64,000 nucleotides of DNA from Coccinella septempunctata (lineage: Eukaryota; Arthropoda; Insecta; Coleoptera; Coccinellidae): positions 19,778,856-19,842,855 of the forward strand of contig NC_058194.1 in assembly GCF_907165205.1 (NCBI RefSeq). The letters run 5' to 3'. A program made the translations under genes and the position numbers. This document shows, in pieces, positions 44,400 to 55,668 of this stretch (position 1 is its first letter; every line of letters starts with the position of its first letter). The notes under the pieces are model-generated. The model was not told the DNA's origin. It saw only the letters and a list, made by a program, of their open reading frames with translations, and did not search any database.

Positions 44400-46922
44400 C
44401 CTTCTTTCAAGTTCGCTTGAAAGGTAATTCCTCTGAACAATCTCGTGTTATTCGATTATTCTTCGGTCACATCCGAGTGTGTTCTCTTAGTTAGCCAGAA
44501 GGGAGGTCAATTGATTCAATTCGAGTTGGATTCATCATAGACCAACCGTATCGAACTCAACAATGATATCGCTAACTACTCGTTCAGACTTCGGAACGCG
44601 ATCCCTGTCATTCGACCAATTTCTGTTTGCACGTTCCGTTACACGCTCGCCACATGGAAGAGAATTTCACGCAGTCTAGTTACGTCCGAAACAATTTATT
44701 CATTTACTTGACTGTGGTTGCGAATGTTCCATGGCCGATGAAATCACATCTGAAATTAAACTTTCGCCTTTGAGTTTATTCGAAATCAATCGAACTCCGC
44801 CTCGAGCTGAAAGCTCGTAATTAAGTTTTTGTTTCGGTATGCCCTTCAACAGTTGCCTCCATTCTTTCATCCCTCCGAAGGGCAAGTTTTAAATATTTTT
44901 CAGTTCATTCTTTACACTGGGAATCTTTTCAACCTTTAAAATCTCAGTAGGCAACCATGTGGTGAAATTCTATGATGACATCAATGACGAAATGTAAGAA
45001 GAAAGGTTTTCCTTATTTCAGTTGGTTTAGTAACATTCTGATCACAATCATTCACCAGAATTTTTTCACCAGTAGGCCAGAAGATCCGGTTATGTGACAG
45101 ATATAACTTCTACCTAGAGTAGAATCGTCCACTATTTAATTACACACCCTTGTCAGGACATTTTCAAAGTTTTTCAAAGTCGGTTGTCAAATGTTCTCGA
45201 AAACTACACAACCGATCTTGATGGAATTTCACACAGGTATTCGAGATATAATTTACTCGTGCTTGGACGAAGGATTTTTTTTTCAATTACAACTATTAAA
45301 AAAAAAAACAAAATGTCAAGCAAATTTGACCGAAATTTTCATTTCTTTGGAAAAATGTTTGCCAAAATTCCAATTTTTACTTTTTTTTCTTTCCTTCGTT
45401 CAAGCACGAGTTTATGGTCTTAACTGAACCACTTATTTTTGTTTTTCCATTTTAGATGATTTTGTCAAGAGTTATGCTGACAACGCGGACGCACCTTTTT
45501 TCCGAGGGGGTCACCGGAAATGACGTCACAATGGAGGAGTTTTAATTTTTTTATTTTGAATATTTCAGAAGTTATTCTTCAAATATGTATCTATAAGACA
45601 GAAAAAAGTTTGAATTAAATAAATAATTTTTTACAAAGAAAAAAAAAATATTGAAAAGGCCCTTTTTTTACCCGACGAAACCCATGTAACCCCTAAGGCC
45701 AATCAGATCTCAATAGAATAGTGACTATATCTTAAAAAATCAATGAACAGAGTTCATTGGACGAAGTATCTTGAAAACATAAGATAATGAAGGTTGGTTT
45801 TAGAAAAGCTTAGTTATAGCTGTTTTTTGAGGACGAGTTTTACATACATCCCTTCAAAAATTTTTTCTCTTGAAGGATTCGTAATTAAAATATAGAATAT
45901 AGACAAAATTCCTTTTTCCTCCTTCCAGATTCGAATCAGCTTATGCCTGAACAGATTTACCTTGGGACTGTTGCTCTGATCCTTCTTCTTTTTTGTTTGT
46001 GCACAAGTGCAAATCACTTTTCACATTTCAACGAAGATGCTCGAGCCTATTCATATTGAACTCTTGGCGAGAGCTAAAAAAATATACAGTTGTGATAAAA
46101 TATATAAAAATAAAAGCATTTAGAGAGTTTTTACCAATATGAGTTCCTAATAAACTGACTTGCAGAAAGTTTCTAATATTTTTTCAAAATCAATATGATC
46201 AACTGAAAGAGTTTAAATGAAATGCCTCCCAAATTTATCAACCTTCTTCTGCAAACATATTGAGCTCCGTATACCACACACTATTTCTTTGCTTCCGTTT
46301 ATGAACTGATAAATACTTGGTTTAGATCATCTTAATGTACAGTAATGGTGAGAAAAAGTCCATCACGCCCCACTGCACTCATTTCATCGTCGAACACTAT
46401 TCATCTCTGTCATTACTGTGATATTTCATCTAACACGCTGTTATATCAATACCTCCTTCGATGAAATCCTAAACGATGTAACGTAACAAATTTTTGTTCC
46501 GCCGAAGTGAAATAAAAAGGTGAAAAATAGACTCTAGAGAAATGTGGAATTTAGATAATTTATTGATAAGTTTCATCCCCATCTGGTTTACACGAGACAT
46601 ATTATCGTCCAACCCAGAGATTGGAAAAATTCAGTAAGACTACAAATATTCAACCCTCAAGATGGATTTTGGTTAAAGAAGCGTCTTATAGTTTTTATGA
46701 ACAAAATTGCAAAAGGGCAGAAAATATTTCGATAATTATGATTTTTGAGATTTTTGAGAATAATTTCGAAATCCGCCTTGAATAAGGAAAAAAATTGAGA
46801 AGAAAATGATGATGCCAATGAAACTTCCTATGTATTTGCAAGGCGCAAAGTGGGATAAAGAATATTGGACTAATTCATCAATGAGAGGATCAAGTAATGA
46901 TTGAAGAAACGCGTTCTTTTAA
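44400..46922. other. Unassigned sequence, about 2.5 kb
   Basis: 44,560-44,900 is comparatively GC-rich and unrepeated, possibly host non-coding DNA. 45,480-45,550 (GAGGGGGTCACCGGAAATGA) looks like a repeat fragment but has no partner in the window. Overlapping ORFs at 45,184-45,427 lack domains. Confidence 0.35.
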
Positions 46923-47068
46923 TACTGTAGATTCGAGTGACTTGGGACGATTGTTGAATTCAACTTGTCATATTTTCAAAACGGTGACCTATTTTTATTT
47001 GAAAAAGAGGTTCGAATATGCTTAATGACTCAGACTATTGATTAGGATATATACCATACTTCAGAATT

Positions 47069-47238
47069 CAAATCAAATCAAATCAAACTTTATTAACAAG
47101 TTAAATAAATCAAATAGTTTTACAGGCAGTTATACTTACTACTAACAAAGTACTCAATAACAAACATATATTTTTTTCCCACTCTGAAAAATGAAGGAAT
47201 TCACCCAGCCTAAGATGCTTATCTTGTGTGCGCATATG
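47069..47238 (-). mobile_element. LINE 3'-end fragment inserted in pogo copy 2
   Basis: Absent from pogo copy 1 at the same point (CAGAATTC / ATTTTGAAAAAAATAAAA). On the minus strand it ends GTTAATAAAGTTTGATTTGA with GATTT repeats, the style of LINE tail seen elsewhere in the window. No coding motif is retained, so the family is unknown. Confidence 0.5.
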
Positions 47239-47372
47239 TATTTTGAAAAAAATAAAATATACTTGTCTCAAGTCACCCACCGATTTGGGAGGCTTGGGAC
47301 ACAAGTTAAAATCTATTGATTTCTCAACTCAAATGAAATAGCTGACTTGGGACGGTGTATAGTTTTGAAAAA

Positions 47373-47606
47373 TTAGAATTTGTGATTATATAGTTGAAAT
47401 TCGGTAAGGAAATTACATGATAAACCCCTATTACAGCGAAAGTAAATATATTGCAACTCAAATGTAAAAAAACTAAACAAAACAAGGGGACTTTGACTTC
47501 TTTCATTCTTTGGTGATATCTTTGTGGAAATAACGTAAATAATAATATCCTGCGAAAAATCGGCATATTTCCTGCTGCCAATGCGCCGCTTGTATCTATT
47601 CGGCAT
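47373..47606 (-). pseudogene. Pipsqueak-type HTH start of a pogo transposase
   Basis: 78 codons from the ATG at 47,606: MPNRYKRRIGSRKYADFSQD as in copy 1, then IIIYVISTKISPKNERSQSP, a diverged continuation of the HTH, followed by unrelated-looking sequence. Copy 1 has a stop where this copy is open. No DDD catalytic region, so only the N-terminus of the parent transposase survives; the shared deletion shows both copies descend from one internally deleted element. Confidence 0.65.
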
Positions 47607-47923
47607 TGTCCCAAGTCATGAATGAGATCCGTGTTGCTGTTTGACTTGTAAACAACCTTGTTTCATGACATATCTAATATCCCAATATCCCACGTATCCA
47701 GAAAAAAATTACTCATGCACAAAGTGAAAAACATGTACAGGTCACTATAAAGTACCTATAAGGGCCTTAAAAAATGCGCTTTTACTTTTACTTACCGAAA
47801 AGACGCTGCACAATCTTATAAGTTTGTCCCTTCACTCATAAATGGTAAGAAACAAAGAAATCTGCAAGGCGGGTAATTGTCCCAAGTTACAGGACTGTCC
47901 CAAGTCAACCGAATCTACCGGTA

Positions 47924-49869
47924 GTCACTTTTTTTCTTTTCTGTTATGTATAAAATCATAGTATACTCTTATTGCAGAAAAGACAGAGTTTTAGGATAAA
48001 AAGGAGTATTTTATAAAGCATTAACTTATTGATTTCCACAAAACCCCTTCGGACCTAACTGACCTGATAAAATATGCCCTAAAAGAAGTGAGAACCTAAC
48101 TCAACATCACGAAATAACTTCGCATTGATCATATGTTCCATCATAAATGCATTTTCAATTATTCTCACCAAATTGAAGGTTGTACTTTGTCTACCTCAAA
48201 TTTCACTCCTTGACGGGAACAAGCTCACGCATTTGAATATCTAGAAACTGCCAGACTTCTTCGTCAAATTCACTCGCATGAGACGCCTGCTCTGAATTCC
48301 AACGATTTATAAGGATCGGCATATTAAAGTCGAATGTAGGGCAGTAGGGAGGAAAAATTTTTATTTCTAATATTGGTGAACTATGGTGAAATATTGGATG
48401 GTAAAATAGTTATAAAAGGGTTCTGGGGACATAATCCATTACATAATTTTATATTTGCTGGATGAACGATTCGTATTTTTCAGGGTGAACACAGGCAAAA
48501 AACACTTATTCTTTGAATTTATTCCTTATATGAAGAATAAATTCGGTTATGTGTCAAAAAATTGAAAAAAAAAAAAACTTCTATATCACAGTAAGTACCA
48601 ATTGCAGAAAAGTTCATTAGACAAAATTTGAAACTGTTACTGACTGAATTTCACTGCAGATCAAATTTTCTACATATACGTGATTATTAGTATAGCATTG
48701 TGATCACCTTCTACTCTATGAGTATGATCAATGTGCGGAGTTTTGGATCTGCATAAGGCTAGGTTTTTTCAGACAATTTTTAATTTAGGCCCTTATTTTG
48801 CGTCTGAAAGTGGTCGAAATTTCAATCAAACTGATAGAACTTCCACTCCAATTCGAAGCTATACCTTCGATTTCATGATTCAGGTCTTTGGAGGGGTTCA
48901 TCTAATTTGCCTGAAGGTTAGATTTCGAATTCCCCATGTAGTGGTTACGAAAGTTGTGGAATCCCTACGTAGCCATTCGTAATGAAGATCGATACGTTTC
49001 ATATTCATGGGTGAATAGTTTCACTGTCTGCTAGATGAGTTTTCTTCCAGATAAGAATTCCTTATCATCGTTTGCGGCAATCCTGTATTCACCAGAGGGT
49101 CTTCAGAAGTGGACAAAAGGGACCAACATTAAGTGCTTAGATCTGATTCCAATTAAAAGTTTTCTACTCGATAATTCATGATTATACGAAATGACTAGAT
49201 TAGATGAGAATTGAAATTACAACTTCATCAAATTATTATAAAAATCGCTTACAGCATAAATCACAGCTAACATTAATTTATATTTGAATTATTTTCTTGC
49301 TAGTCGGAAGATCTTTTCATTTAGAACATTATTTCGAACCAAATTATGCTGGTTATTGTGTGTTATCCTGCTAAGCAACTTAGCAAGTGTTAGTATCAAT
49401 TGATGCAAACGCGTAAACTAAGCTTTATGGTAATTCATGTACTTAGTTAATCAAAGATTTCAGTAATATCCTATCAAGATACAAACGGCGTAGCACTCTA
49501 TATAATTGAACAATTATCTACCTACTAAACTTGAGAGCTCCATTAACTAGGCATATCCTCTGGAAGTTCATGGAACGGTAAAATCTTATTTCGCAGCTTA
49601 ACTGCTCGATTAATTACTCCAAAATCAATGAGTGAAGAACTGAATGATCCAATACGATACACTAGTTTTTTTTTTACTTCGAATCTATTTTTATAAGTCA
49701 ATTCAGAGATAGCATTCATTGTTTATCAAGGTAGAAAGTTTCAGGTGATAAATAATTTTTTTCACAGAGCGAAAACAATGATATCAAGGAAATTAGAGAT
49801 TTTTTGTTTCGAAACTGTTTAGCTATTATTATTTTTATAGAGGATATATACGTTCATTTCACCTTAACT
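47924..49869. other. Unassigned sequence, about 1.9 kb
   Basis: The 83-codon ORF at 48,731-48,982 matches nothing I know. AT-rich, no paired inverted repeats found. Confidence 0.35.
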
Positions 49870-50320
49870 CAACGTTTACGATTCAACTCGTTATACTGTA
49901 GCCACCAAACATGTTCTTAGTGTTTTTCAGATGTATATTCAATAAGAAGTAGGAAAAATTACACCAAAGTTGGATAAGAAACTATTAAAAAAACCATTGA
50001 AGGAACCATTAACAAGCAACGTTTCCTAGCTCAACGTATATTCAATAAGGAGCAACAAACGTTGCATCAGCGTAAACTACGCCATTATTCAAGAACCCTT
50101 TACTATAATCATCAATATGGAACGTTTTTTATCGTATATCCTCAAAGTATATTCAATAACAAACACCATAACAATAATGAATAAGAAACTATATTGAACA
50201 CCTGTTACTTTAGCAACCAATATAAAATGTGTCCTTATCGTGCTTCCTCAACGTTTATACAATAAGATATAAAAAACGTAATATATACGATACAGTAATT
50301 TCATACTGGGTGGCGGTCTG
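49870..50320. repeat. Dispersed satellite-like repeat, copy 3 (inverted)
   Basis: Reverse complement of the repeat at the window start and at 33 kb: AATGTGTCCTTATCGTGCTT, CTCAACGTATATTCAATAAG and AACGTTT blocks recur two to three times. Units are strongly diverged. Confidence 0.6.
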
Positions 50321-50369
50321 TGTTACTGGATAGTACCCAGTAGCGCTTGCCAGTATTGAATAAGAGTCC

Positions 50370-50590
50370 ATCAATTCCACACGTTCTCCATCGGAGAAGA
50401 AGCTATGTTTCTTTGACGAGGTCAAATGAGACCGAAACCATAGTCAGCATCTGCTTTTCTTCGATGGAGCGTACTCCATTTTGGGCTCTGACGATGGCAA
50501 ATTGGATAGTTCGATTCAGATCGTTACAATTGTTGATATTCACATCGGCGGGTGGTATGCATCTGAATAAATCCTTATTGTAATTGTAAT
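50370..50590 (+). repeat. Hammerhead-bearing repeat, copy B
   Basis: Homologous over about 220 bp to 29,360-29,585 (minus), ending GCATCTGAATAAATCCTTAT. It lies beside the satellite-like repeat. The 78-codon ORF across it is not supported. Confidence 0.7.
50385..50472 (+). ncRNA. Hammerhead ribozyme, copy B, decayed core
   Basis: Core strand TTGACGA (50,413-50,419; copy A has CTGATGA), helix II GGTC/GACC with AAATGA loop, GAAA (50,434-50,437), CCATAGT and cleavage-site C (50,445), helix I 3' strand AGCA. The outer helix I is CTCCATCG/CGATGGAG. Helix II and outer helix I both differ from copy A by paired changes. The C-to-T change in the core and a mismatch in inner helix I suggest reduced or no activity. 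Confidence 0.6.
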
Positions 50591-51298
50591 ATATACGTTA
50601 AGAACTAAGACTATGGATGCGCCACTGGTTACATCAAGGACATAATACTGAGTACACAACAAAGGCAAGTTCATACATGACAAGTTCAACTTGTTCTCTG
50701 TATATATTTTGATACAGAATTTGAAAAACTTTCATTCATAAGACTGAAAATAACCGCATAGATTATTATTTCCAGATCATCTACATCAAATTCAAGATCA
50801 ATAACACATGTGACGAAATCACAGTTGCTCAGGAACCAAAATCCTACCAGTTCATTATGCATAAACCTACCAGAGTCGTTTAAATCTTTTAATTTGATGT
50901 TAACTTCGTGACGAGGAAGTTAACGCAGCAATTAAAGCGAAGATAACTCACAAATTAGTTGGGAAAATTGCACTATTTCATAAGGTCAGCTTAATCCTTG
51001 AAGTTTATATTATGCAATAAATTCTTATGTACGTTCTAGCCGGCCATTCGAAGACTAATTTCGATTCTGAAAGGGCCCTAAGAGAATCTATTCATCTTCC
51101 TAATTAAGTTGTGAGTTGTCAAGAAACCATTAGGGATAAGAAGCTTGTTAAAAATTCTCATCAAGTTAACTAGAGCGGCCTACCTGATAACAATGAATTT
51201 CAATTATTCGAAAAAACCTTTAGAATGACAAAAAATGGTGAAATGTTTCACATTTTTTTATAACAGAAAAATTCGCAAAACCAAATATGATTACACAG
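50591..51298. other. Unassigned sequence
   Basis: GCGCCACTGGTTACATC near 50,620 resembles the GCCACTGGTTG at the window start. No ORF of note. Confidence 0.35.
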
Positions 51299-51703
51299 GT
51301 TGAGTCTTTGACTCGTACAAATATTTTAACAGTAGATTCTTGAGGTCAAAAGAGACATTTTTCTCTGTACCATTTTTCCGATTCGGCCCTGATAAAAAGA
51401 TATAGCCATTTTAAGTTTTCATAATGAGCTGTGCAACCCTGAAAAAACAAAATTACCTTCAGAATAACTAGCTACATAAGAGACACTACAGGACGGCGGA
51501 ACTTAAACAGAGTTGTATTCAGCCAAAGACCCAAGTTTTCAAATTTCATAGCTTTTTTTTGAACATCAAATTATTCGAAAACGGCGCATTATAGAGAAAG
51601 TATGAAGAATATTTTCATTTTACAAAACGTTCAGATATTCATAAGATAGCGTCCAACTTAGTTTCAAGGGTTTGGTTCGTTGAATTTTTGGTAGTTTTAT
51701 GGT
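51299..51703. mobile_element. M1-family MITE, left part (split by LINE)
   Basis: Starts GGTTGAGTCTTTGACTCGTA and continues through the M1 interior to GGTAGTTTTATGGT, where a LINE is inserted. The MITE resumes at 55,404. Together about 670 bp, the most complete M1 copy here. Confidence 0.8.
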
Positions 51704-51808
51704 CGGTCCAAGCAGAAAAGCTAGCTTTCCTATAAGAGATGCTCATGGAGCTATTCTAACTGATGATAGAAAATTCTCGAAAGATGGAAAGAGCATTACT
51801 CACAGGTC

Positions 51809-52918
51809 TTGAATCAAAATAACGACTCGGATTTATCCATTTTAGACCTGCTCCCCGCGTATAGTCCGATGACATCGGTTGATGACGAAATCTCAATGTC
51901 GGAAATCATAAGTGCGATTAAAAATATGAAAAATGATAAGTCACCTGGTCTAGACGGCATTCCAGCGGAGATATTCAAAGCCTTGGATGAAGACATTGTC
52001 AATAGTCTCCTAATACAATTCCGCAAGATCTGGGAACAGGGAGATGTGCTACAAGACTTCAGAGACGCTTTAGTTATCAACCTCTATAAGAACAAAGGCG
52101 ATACGTCGAATTGCAACAATTACAGGGGCATATCGTTGCTTAATGTGGCCGGTAAAATTCTCTCGAAGATCATGGCTAATCGTCTGGTTCCACTCTTAGA
52201 AAAGCTATTACCTGAATCCCAGTGCGGCTTTCGACCAAATCGAGGTACGGTGGACCTAATTTTTACACTGCGACAGCTACAAGGAAAGTCTCGTGAACAA
52301 CAATCAAGGATTTATACAGCCTTCATCGATTTAAGTAAGGCATTCGACTGGGTTAATCGGAGAGCGCTATGGAAAATAATGGCACGTCTTGGAGTACCCG
52401 AAAAATTCTTAGCAGTGTGTAAAAGCCTTCATACCAACAACACCGCTAGAATACAGCATAATGGCTCTACAACCGACCATTTCTCAACCAACTCTGGAAT
52501 AAAACAAGGCTGCGTATTAGCGCCTTTACTGTTCAATATTTTCGCCATAGCTGTATCGATAATTGCTGACATGAGCATGCCCGTAAGAGGTGTTGGGATG
52601 AGATTCAGATTTGATGGAGGCCTGTTTAACCTGAAGCGCCTCAGAGCAAAAACCCGTTCAAAGTTTATCACGGAACTTCAATATGCAGACGACTGTTCAC
52701 TCATCGCTAGCAGCTCAGGGAATCTACAGATAATGATGGACACCTATAAACATATATACGAAGCTTTAGGCCTTAGACTCAATATCGACAAGACCAAAAT
52801 CCTGGTAAGTCCGCCAGAAAGCCTTCAAACAGATATCAGCCTGGAGAATGAAACTCTAGAACAGGTCGAGCAGTTCAAATACTTGGGAAGCTTCATAAAT
52901 AGTATAGGGCTAATCTAG
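51809..52918 (+). pseudogene. LINE reverse transcriptase
   Basis: 369-codon open stretch; coding already visible upstream in another frame (DAHGAILTDD near 51,740). Motifs: DKSPGLDGIPAEIF (43-56), NNYRGISLLNVAGKILSK (103-120), FIDLSKAFD (172-180, catalytic Asp), SGIKQGCVLAPLLFNIF (229-245) and YADD (292-295). GIKQGCVLAP in place of GVPQGSVLGP separates it from the CR1-like LINEs in this window and links it to the arthropod LINE group often annotated as craniofacial-development-protein-2-like. The frame breaks at FINS, then continues in the next frame (LDTEIQNRISSASRAFWKLK). Confidence 0.85.
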
Positions 52919-53447
52919 ACACGGAAATACAAAACCGTATCAGTTCGGCATCACGGGCATTCTGGAAGCTAAAGGACAGAGTGTATCAAAATCACGACCT
53001 CAATCTGAAGACCAAGACAGCTGTTTACAAAGCAGTGGTCCTCCCAACGCTTCTTTACGGAAGCGAAAGCTGGACGCCCTACAGGCGACATATTAAACAG
53101 CTTCAACAAACGCAACAACGTCATCTAAGACAGATAATGCACATTGCAGATGGTTCCACAAAGTTTCGAATACAGAAGTCCTGCAACGCGCGAGTTTTAC
53201 AACAATTGAGACTCAAGTAACGAGGGCCCGACTCAGATGGAGCGGCCACATTCTGAGAATGCAAGACACAAGACTCCCCAAAATAGCTCTATATAGCGAA
53301 TTCACTGAGGGAGCTCGAAAACCAGGAGGCCAGTATAAGCGGTTTAAGGATACACTACATCAATCCCTAAAATTAGTTAATGCCAATCATAACTGGGAAC
53401 AACTAGCGTTGCACAGGTCACAGTGGAGGTCTTTGGTACACAGTTAT
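52919..53447 (+). pseudogene. LINE connector region, frameshifted
   Basis: AFWKLKDRVYQNHDLNLKTK, then AVVLPTLLYGSESWTPYRRH in one frame (52,981-53,220), then RARLRWSGHILRMQDTRLPK in another, up to the Penelope-like insertion. Aligns with 22,060-22,560 on the minus strand. Confidence 0.8.
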
Positions 53448-53539
53448 TGGTTATCAAATCTCGTCCTTATAATTAGTCAACAATGGGTAATCTCAGCTTG
53501 AGGACTGGTGAAACATCAACGGGAAACAAAAAACCCTTG

Positions 53540-53595
53540 TTAAAATTGCCAACGTTTCGAATCTTTATTGATTCTTCATCAGGGCTACAAAAATA
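53540..53595 (-). ncRNA. Hammerhead ribozyme core in the Penelope-like element
   Basis: Minus strand: TAGCC, core CTGATGA (53,582-53,576), helix II GAATC/GATTC with AATAAA loop, GAAAC (53,558-53,554), then GTT and GGC. ACGT is self-complementary, which would make helix III in a dimer with cleavage after the next T, and GCC/GGC form the start of helix I. Hammerheads are established parts of Penelope-like terminal repeats. Confidence 0.6.
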
Positions 53596-54267
53596 CACAA
53601 AAATATAATATTAAGTGATATCTCATTAGAGGAACAGAACAAACGACAAAACAGGTTCAGTAAATCATCAGCATATAAAGTTTTTTGTAAAAAATAAAAA
53701 CACGATATAACTATATAAGGAATAAAAACCTCACTAAGCCAGATGACAGTCGCCCAAGAAGTCGAAACAATAAAAGAATACATGTATATTTATTAATTAA
53801 AAATAGTCATTGATCTTAGATTTCATAGATAAGTATGAGACTCACCTATTTATTGGGTTTTATAAATTTCCTCATTAAATTCCATGCTAGACCCACCCTG
53901 ATCTCGATTAGGTCCATGCAGGCATTCAAAGGCACCTCTTGAGCATTGCACAACCCAGAAAGAAAACTCACACTCGCCAGCTCACTCTTGTAACAGAACT
54001 GCTATGTCGAATAGTTTTTGGAATGACAAGAATTAAAATGAAGTTTTCAGGTAAATGCGTTCCTTGAACAACGTAGACTCCAATACAGGCAAAAACGAAA
54101 TGAAGAAGTGAAAGATAACACATGCAGAATAGTCCAAAATAACTCCTCCACCTGGAACTAGGCAACACGAAATACCAACTGATTAGGTGGATAGAGTGTA
54201 TTCAACAATTTTCCCCTCATTGACTGAGTTTCCGAACATAGTTTCCGCATACCTATGACAACCATAC

Positions 54268-55155
54268 TCAGCCATAATTTTCCAACACGTTAGCATATAT
54301 TGCACTCAGGTTTTGAATATCTGTTCTCAAATTTACGGTGTTGTTCATGTATATGTTAATCATCTCAGAGACACATCGCTTGAAATAATTTCTCTCAAAG
54401 TCTACAATTTTCACGTCTTCGAATCCAAATAAATGCCCCGTTTGAAAATGGTGATCCGCCAACGCTGTTTTGTCATTCTTATACTTGTTGCTCAATCTAC
54501 AGTCATATTCATGTTGGTATAAACGGTTTTTCAAGTATTGTTTAGTCATTCCAATGTAACACCTGTCACATCCGCCACATTCAATCCTATATACTACGTT
54601 GGATCTATACATGTTGGGAGTCGAATCTTTAATTTTCGAAAAGATCTCACCCACCTTCCTGACAGGATAGAAAGCACACGAGACCTCCGGGATCTTATCT
54701 CGAAGAATCCTACAAATATTCTCAGACAAACCTCTAACGTAAGGAAGTGCAATATGACTAGATTTCGCCGTTTGTTCTCCTCTTGATATTGTTGGAGTTC
54801 TATTATTCAACCTATGTCGATAGTTATTCATTATCCTATTGACCCAATTAATTGGATAGTTGTTGTCCCTCAACAATTTTTTGATCACCACCTCATTTAT
54901 TCTATGAAAGTCAACATCAGAAAGAGAGTAAGCCCGAAACAAAAGGTTTTTGATAATGCCCACCTTCTGCACTGTGGAATGTTCCGAAAAATAATTCAAT
55001 ATTCTACCGGAAGCAGTTGGTTTTGTATACCAGTTGGTGCAAATCGAACCATTAGAATTTCTCATCACTGTCAAGTCCAAAAAATTGATCTTTTGATCCA
55101 CTTCCAATTCCATGGTGAATTTCAACTTATGGTGAAAACCATTAAATTTATCCAA
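54268..55155 (-). CDS. Penelope-like RT C-terminus plus GIY-YIG endonuclease
   Basis: 295 uninterrupted codons; the first Met sits at the truncation and is not the native start. Residues 1-115 (NFLDLTVMR, WYTKPTASGRILNYFSEH, LLFRAYSLSD, NNYPINWVNRIM) are the region following the Penelope RT core. Residues about 186-275 are the GIY-YIG nuclease: VVYRI (187-191), the Cys-rich ECGGCDRC (192-199), YIGMTKQYLKNRLYQHE (200-216), H-rich LADHHFQTGH (232-241) and RCVSEMINIY with the catalytic Glu264. GIY-YIG nicks DNA to prime integration. Intact frame suggests a fairly recent insertion. Confidence 0.88.
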   Translation of the reverse strand: MDKFNGFHHKLKFTMELEVDQKINFLDLTVMRNSNGSICTNWYTKPTASGRILNYFSEHSTVQKVGIIKNLLFRAYSLSDVDFHRINEVVIKKLLRDNNYPINWVNRIMNNYRHRLNNRTPTISRGEQTAKSSHIALPYVRGLSENICRILRDKIPEVSCAFYPVRKVGEIFSKIKDSTPNMYRSNVVYRIECGGCDRCYIGMTKQYLKNRLYQHEYDCRLSNKYKNDKTALADHHFQTGHLFGFEDVKIVDFERNYFKRCVSEMINIYMNNTVNLRTDIQNLSAIYANVLENYG

Positions 55156-55168
55156 TAGACACAGTTAT

Positions 55169-55392
55169 AATGAAGAATCGAGAAGGATACAGCGGCGGCC
55201 AGATCTGGTTGGTGACTATCCATGCCCTGAGTGTGGAAGGATCTGCAGGTCACGGTTGGGTCTCTTTAGTCACAGGAGGGCACACAGTCGCAACTAGCCC
55301 TAAGAAATTACAAGTCTGTTCGCAATTTTTTTTTTCTTCTTTCTGTAGATTTTTTCCCGGTAACGGGATACAGCAATGAAAATGAATGAATG
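55169..55392 (+). pseudogene. LINE 3' end: C2H2-like C-terminal motif, UTR and tail
   Basis: RRPDLVGDYPCPECGRICRS then RLGLFSHRRAHSRN and a stop (about 55,312). The motif CxxC...HxxxH is a zinc-finger-like end shared with the 21.9-kb copy. UTR and AATGA-repeat tail follow, ending at the target duplication. Confidence 0.85.
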
Positions 55393-55403
55393 AGTTTTAT
55401 GGT

Positions 55404-55668
55404 ACGTAATGGTCATAATAAGAAAACTGGAAGACGTGGGTGATATCTTGTGTTTGAAAAAGATTCATCAAATAAATGAAAAACTATATGCAGAAATTCA
55501 TTTCCTTCAAAATAACCGTTTGTAAAATATTGGAAAAATAATATTGTTTTGTGGATTATCAAAAACCAGTATCTTTTAAACCGAGCCGATTCAGAAAAAA
55601 TGGTAAGGGGAAAAATTTGTTTTTTTTTTACCTCAAGAAGCAACTGTTAAAATATTTGTACTGGTCAA
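55404..55668. mobile_element. M1-family MITE, right part
   Basis: Continues the M1 interior (ACGTAATGGTCATAATAAGA, GATATCTTGTGTTTGAAAAA, ACCGAGCCGATTCAGAAAAA) to the right terminal repeat ending TTGTACTGGTCAAA. The 76-codon minus ORF is repeat sequence. Confidence 0.8.

Larger units (their letters stand above)
46925..47921. mobile_element. pogo-like non-autonomous element, copy 2 (inverted)
   Basis: TA-flanked (46,923-46,924; 47,922-47,923). Ends GTAGATTCGAGTGACTTGGG and the inverse of GTAGATTCGGTTGACTTGGG. The interior matches copy 1 at 33,702-34,720 throughout, except for an insertion at 47,069-47,238 and only one or two copies of the 18-bp subterminal unit. The transposase start lies on the minus strand. 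Confidence 0.8.
53448..55158 (-). mobile_element. Penelope-like element, 5'-truncated
   Basis: Flanked by the 10-bp direct repeat ACACAGTTAT (53,438-53,447 and 55,159-55,168), with the uninterrupted target visible in the related LINE at 22.0 kb. It carries the C-terminal end of the Penelope-type RT, a GIY-YIG endonuclease and a long 3' region with a hammerhead core. The RT catalytic domain is missing, so this copy could not move by itself. Confidence 0.88.
51704..55392 (+). mobile_element. LINE inserted in an M1 MITE; itself split by a PLE
   Basis: Bounded by the direct repeat AGTTTTATGGT (51,693-51,703 and 55,393-55,403). The 5' end is truncated before the RT; the 3' end is an AATGA-type repeat tail after CCCGGTAACGGG. 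RT core, connector and a C-terminal C2H2-like motif are present in several frames. A Penelope-like element interrupts it at 53,448-55,158. Same family as 21,808-22,580. Confidence 0.85.

Noticed and set aside
48731..48982. 83-codon plus-strand ORF
   Set aside because: No domain, no homolog I recognise, no splice or promoter signals; length expected by chance.
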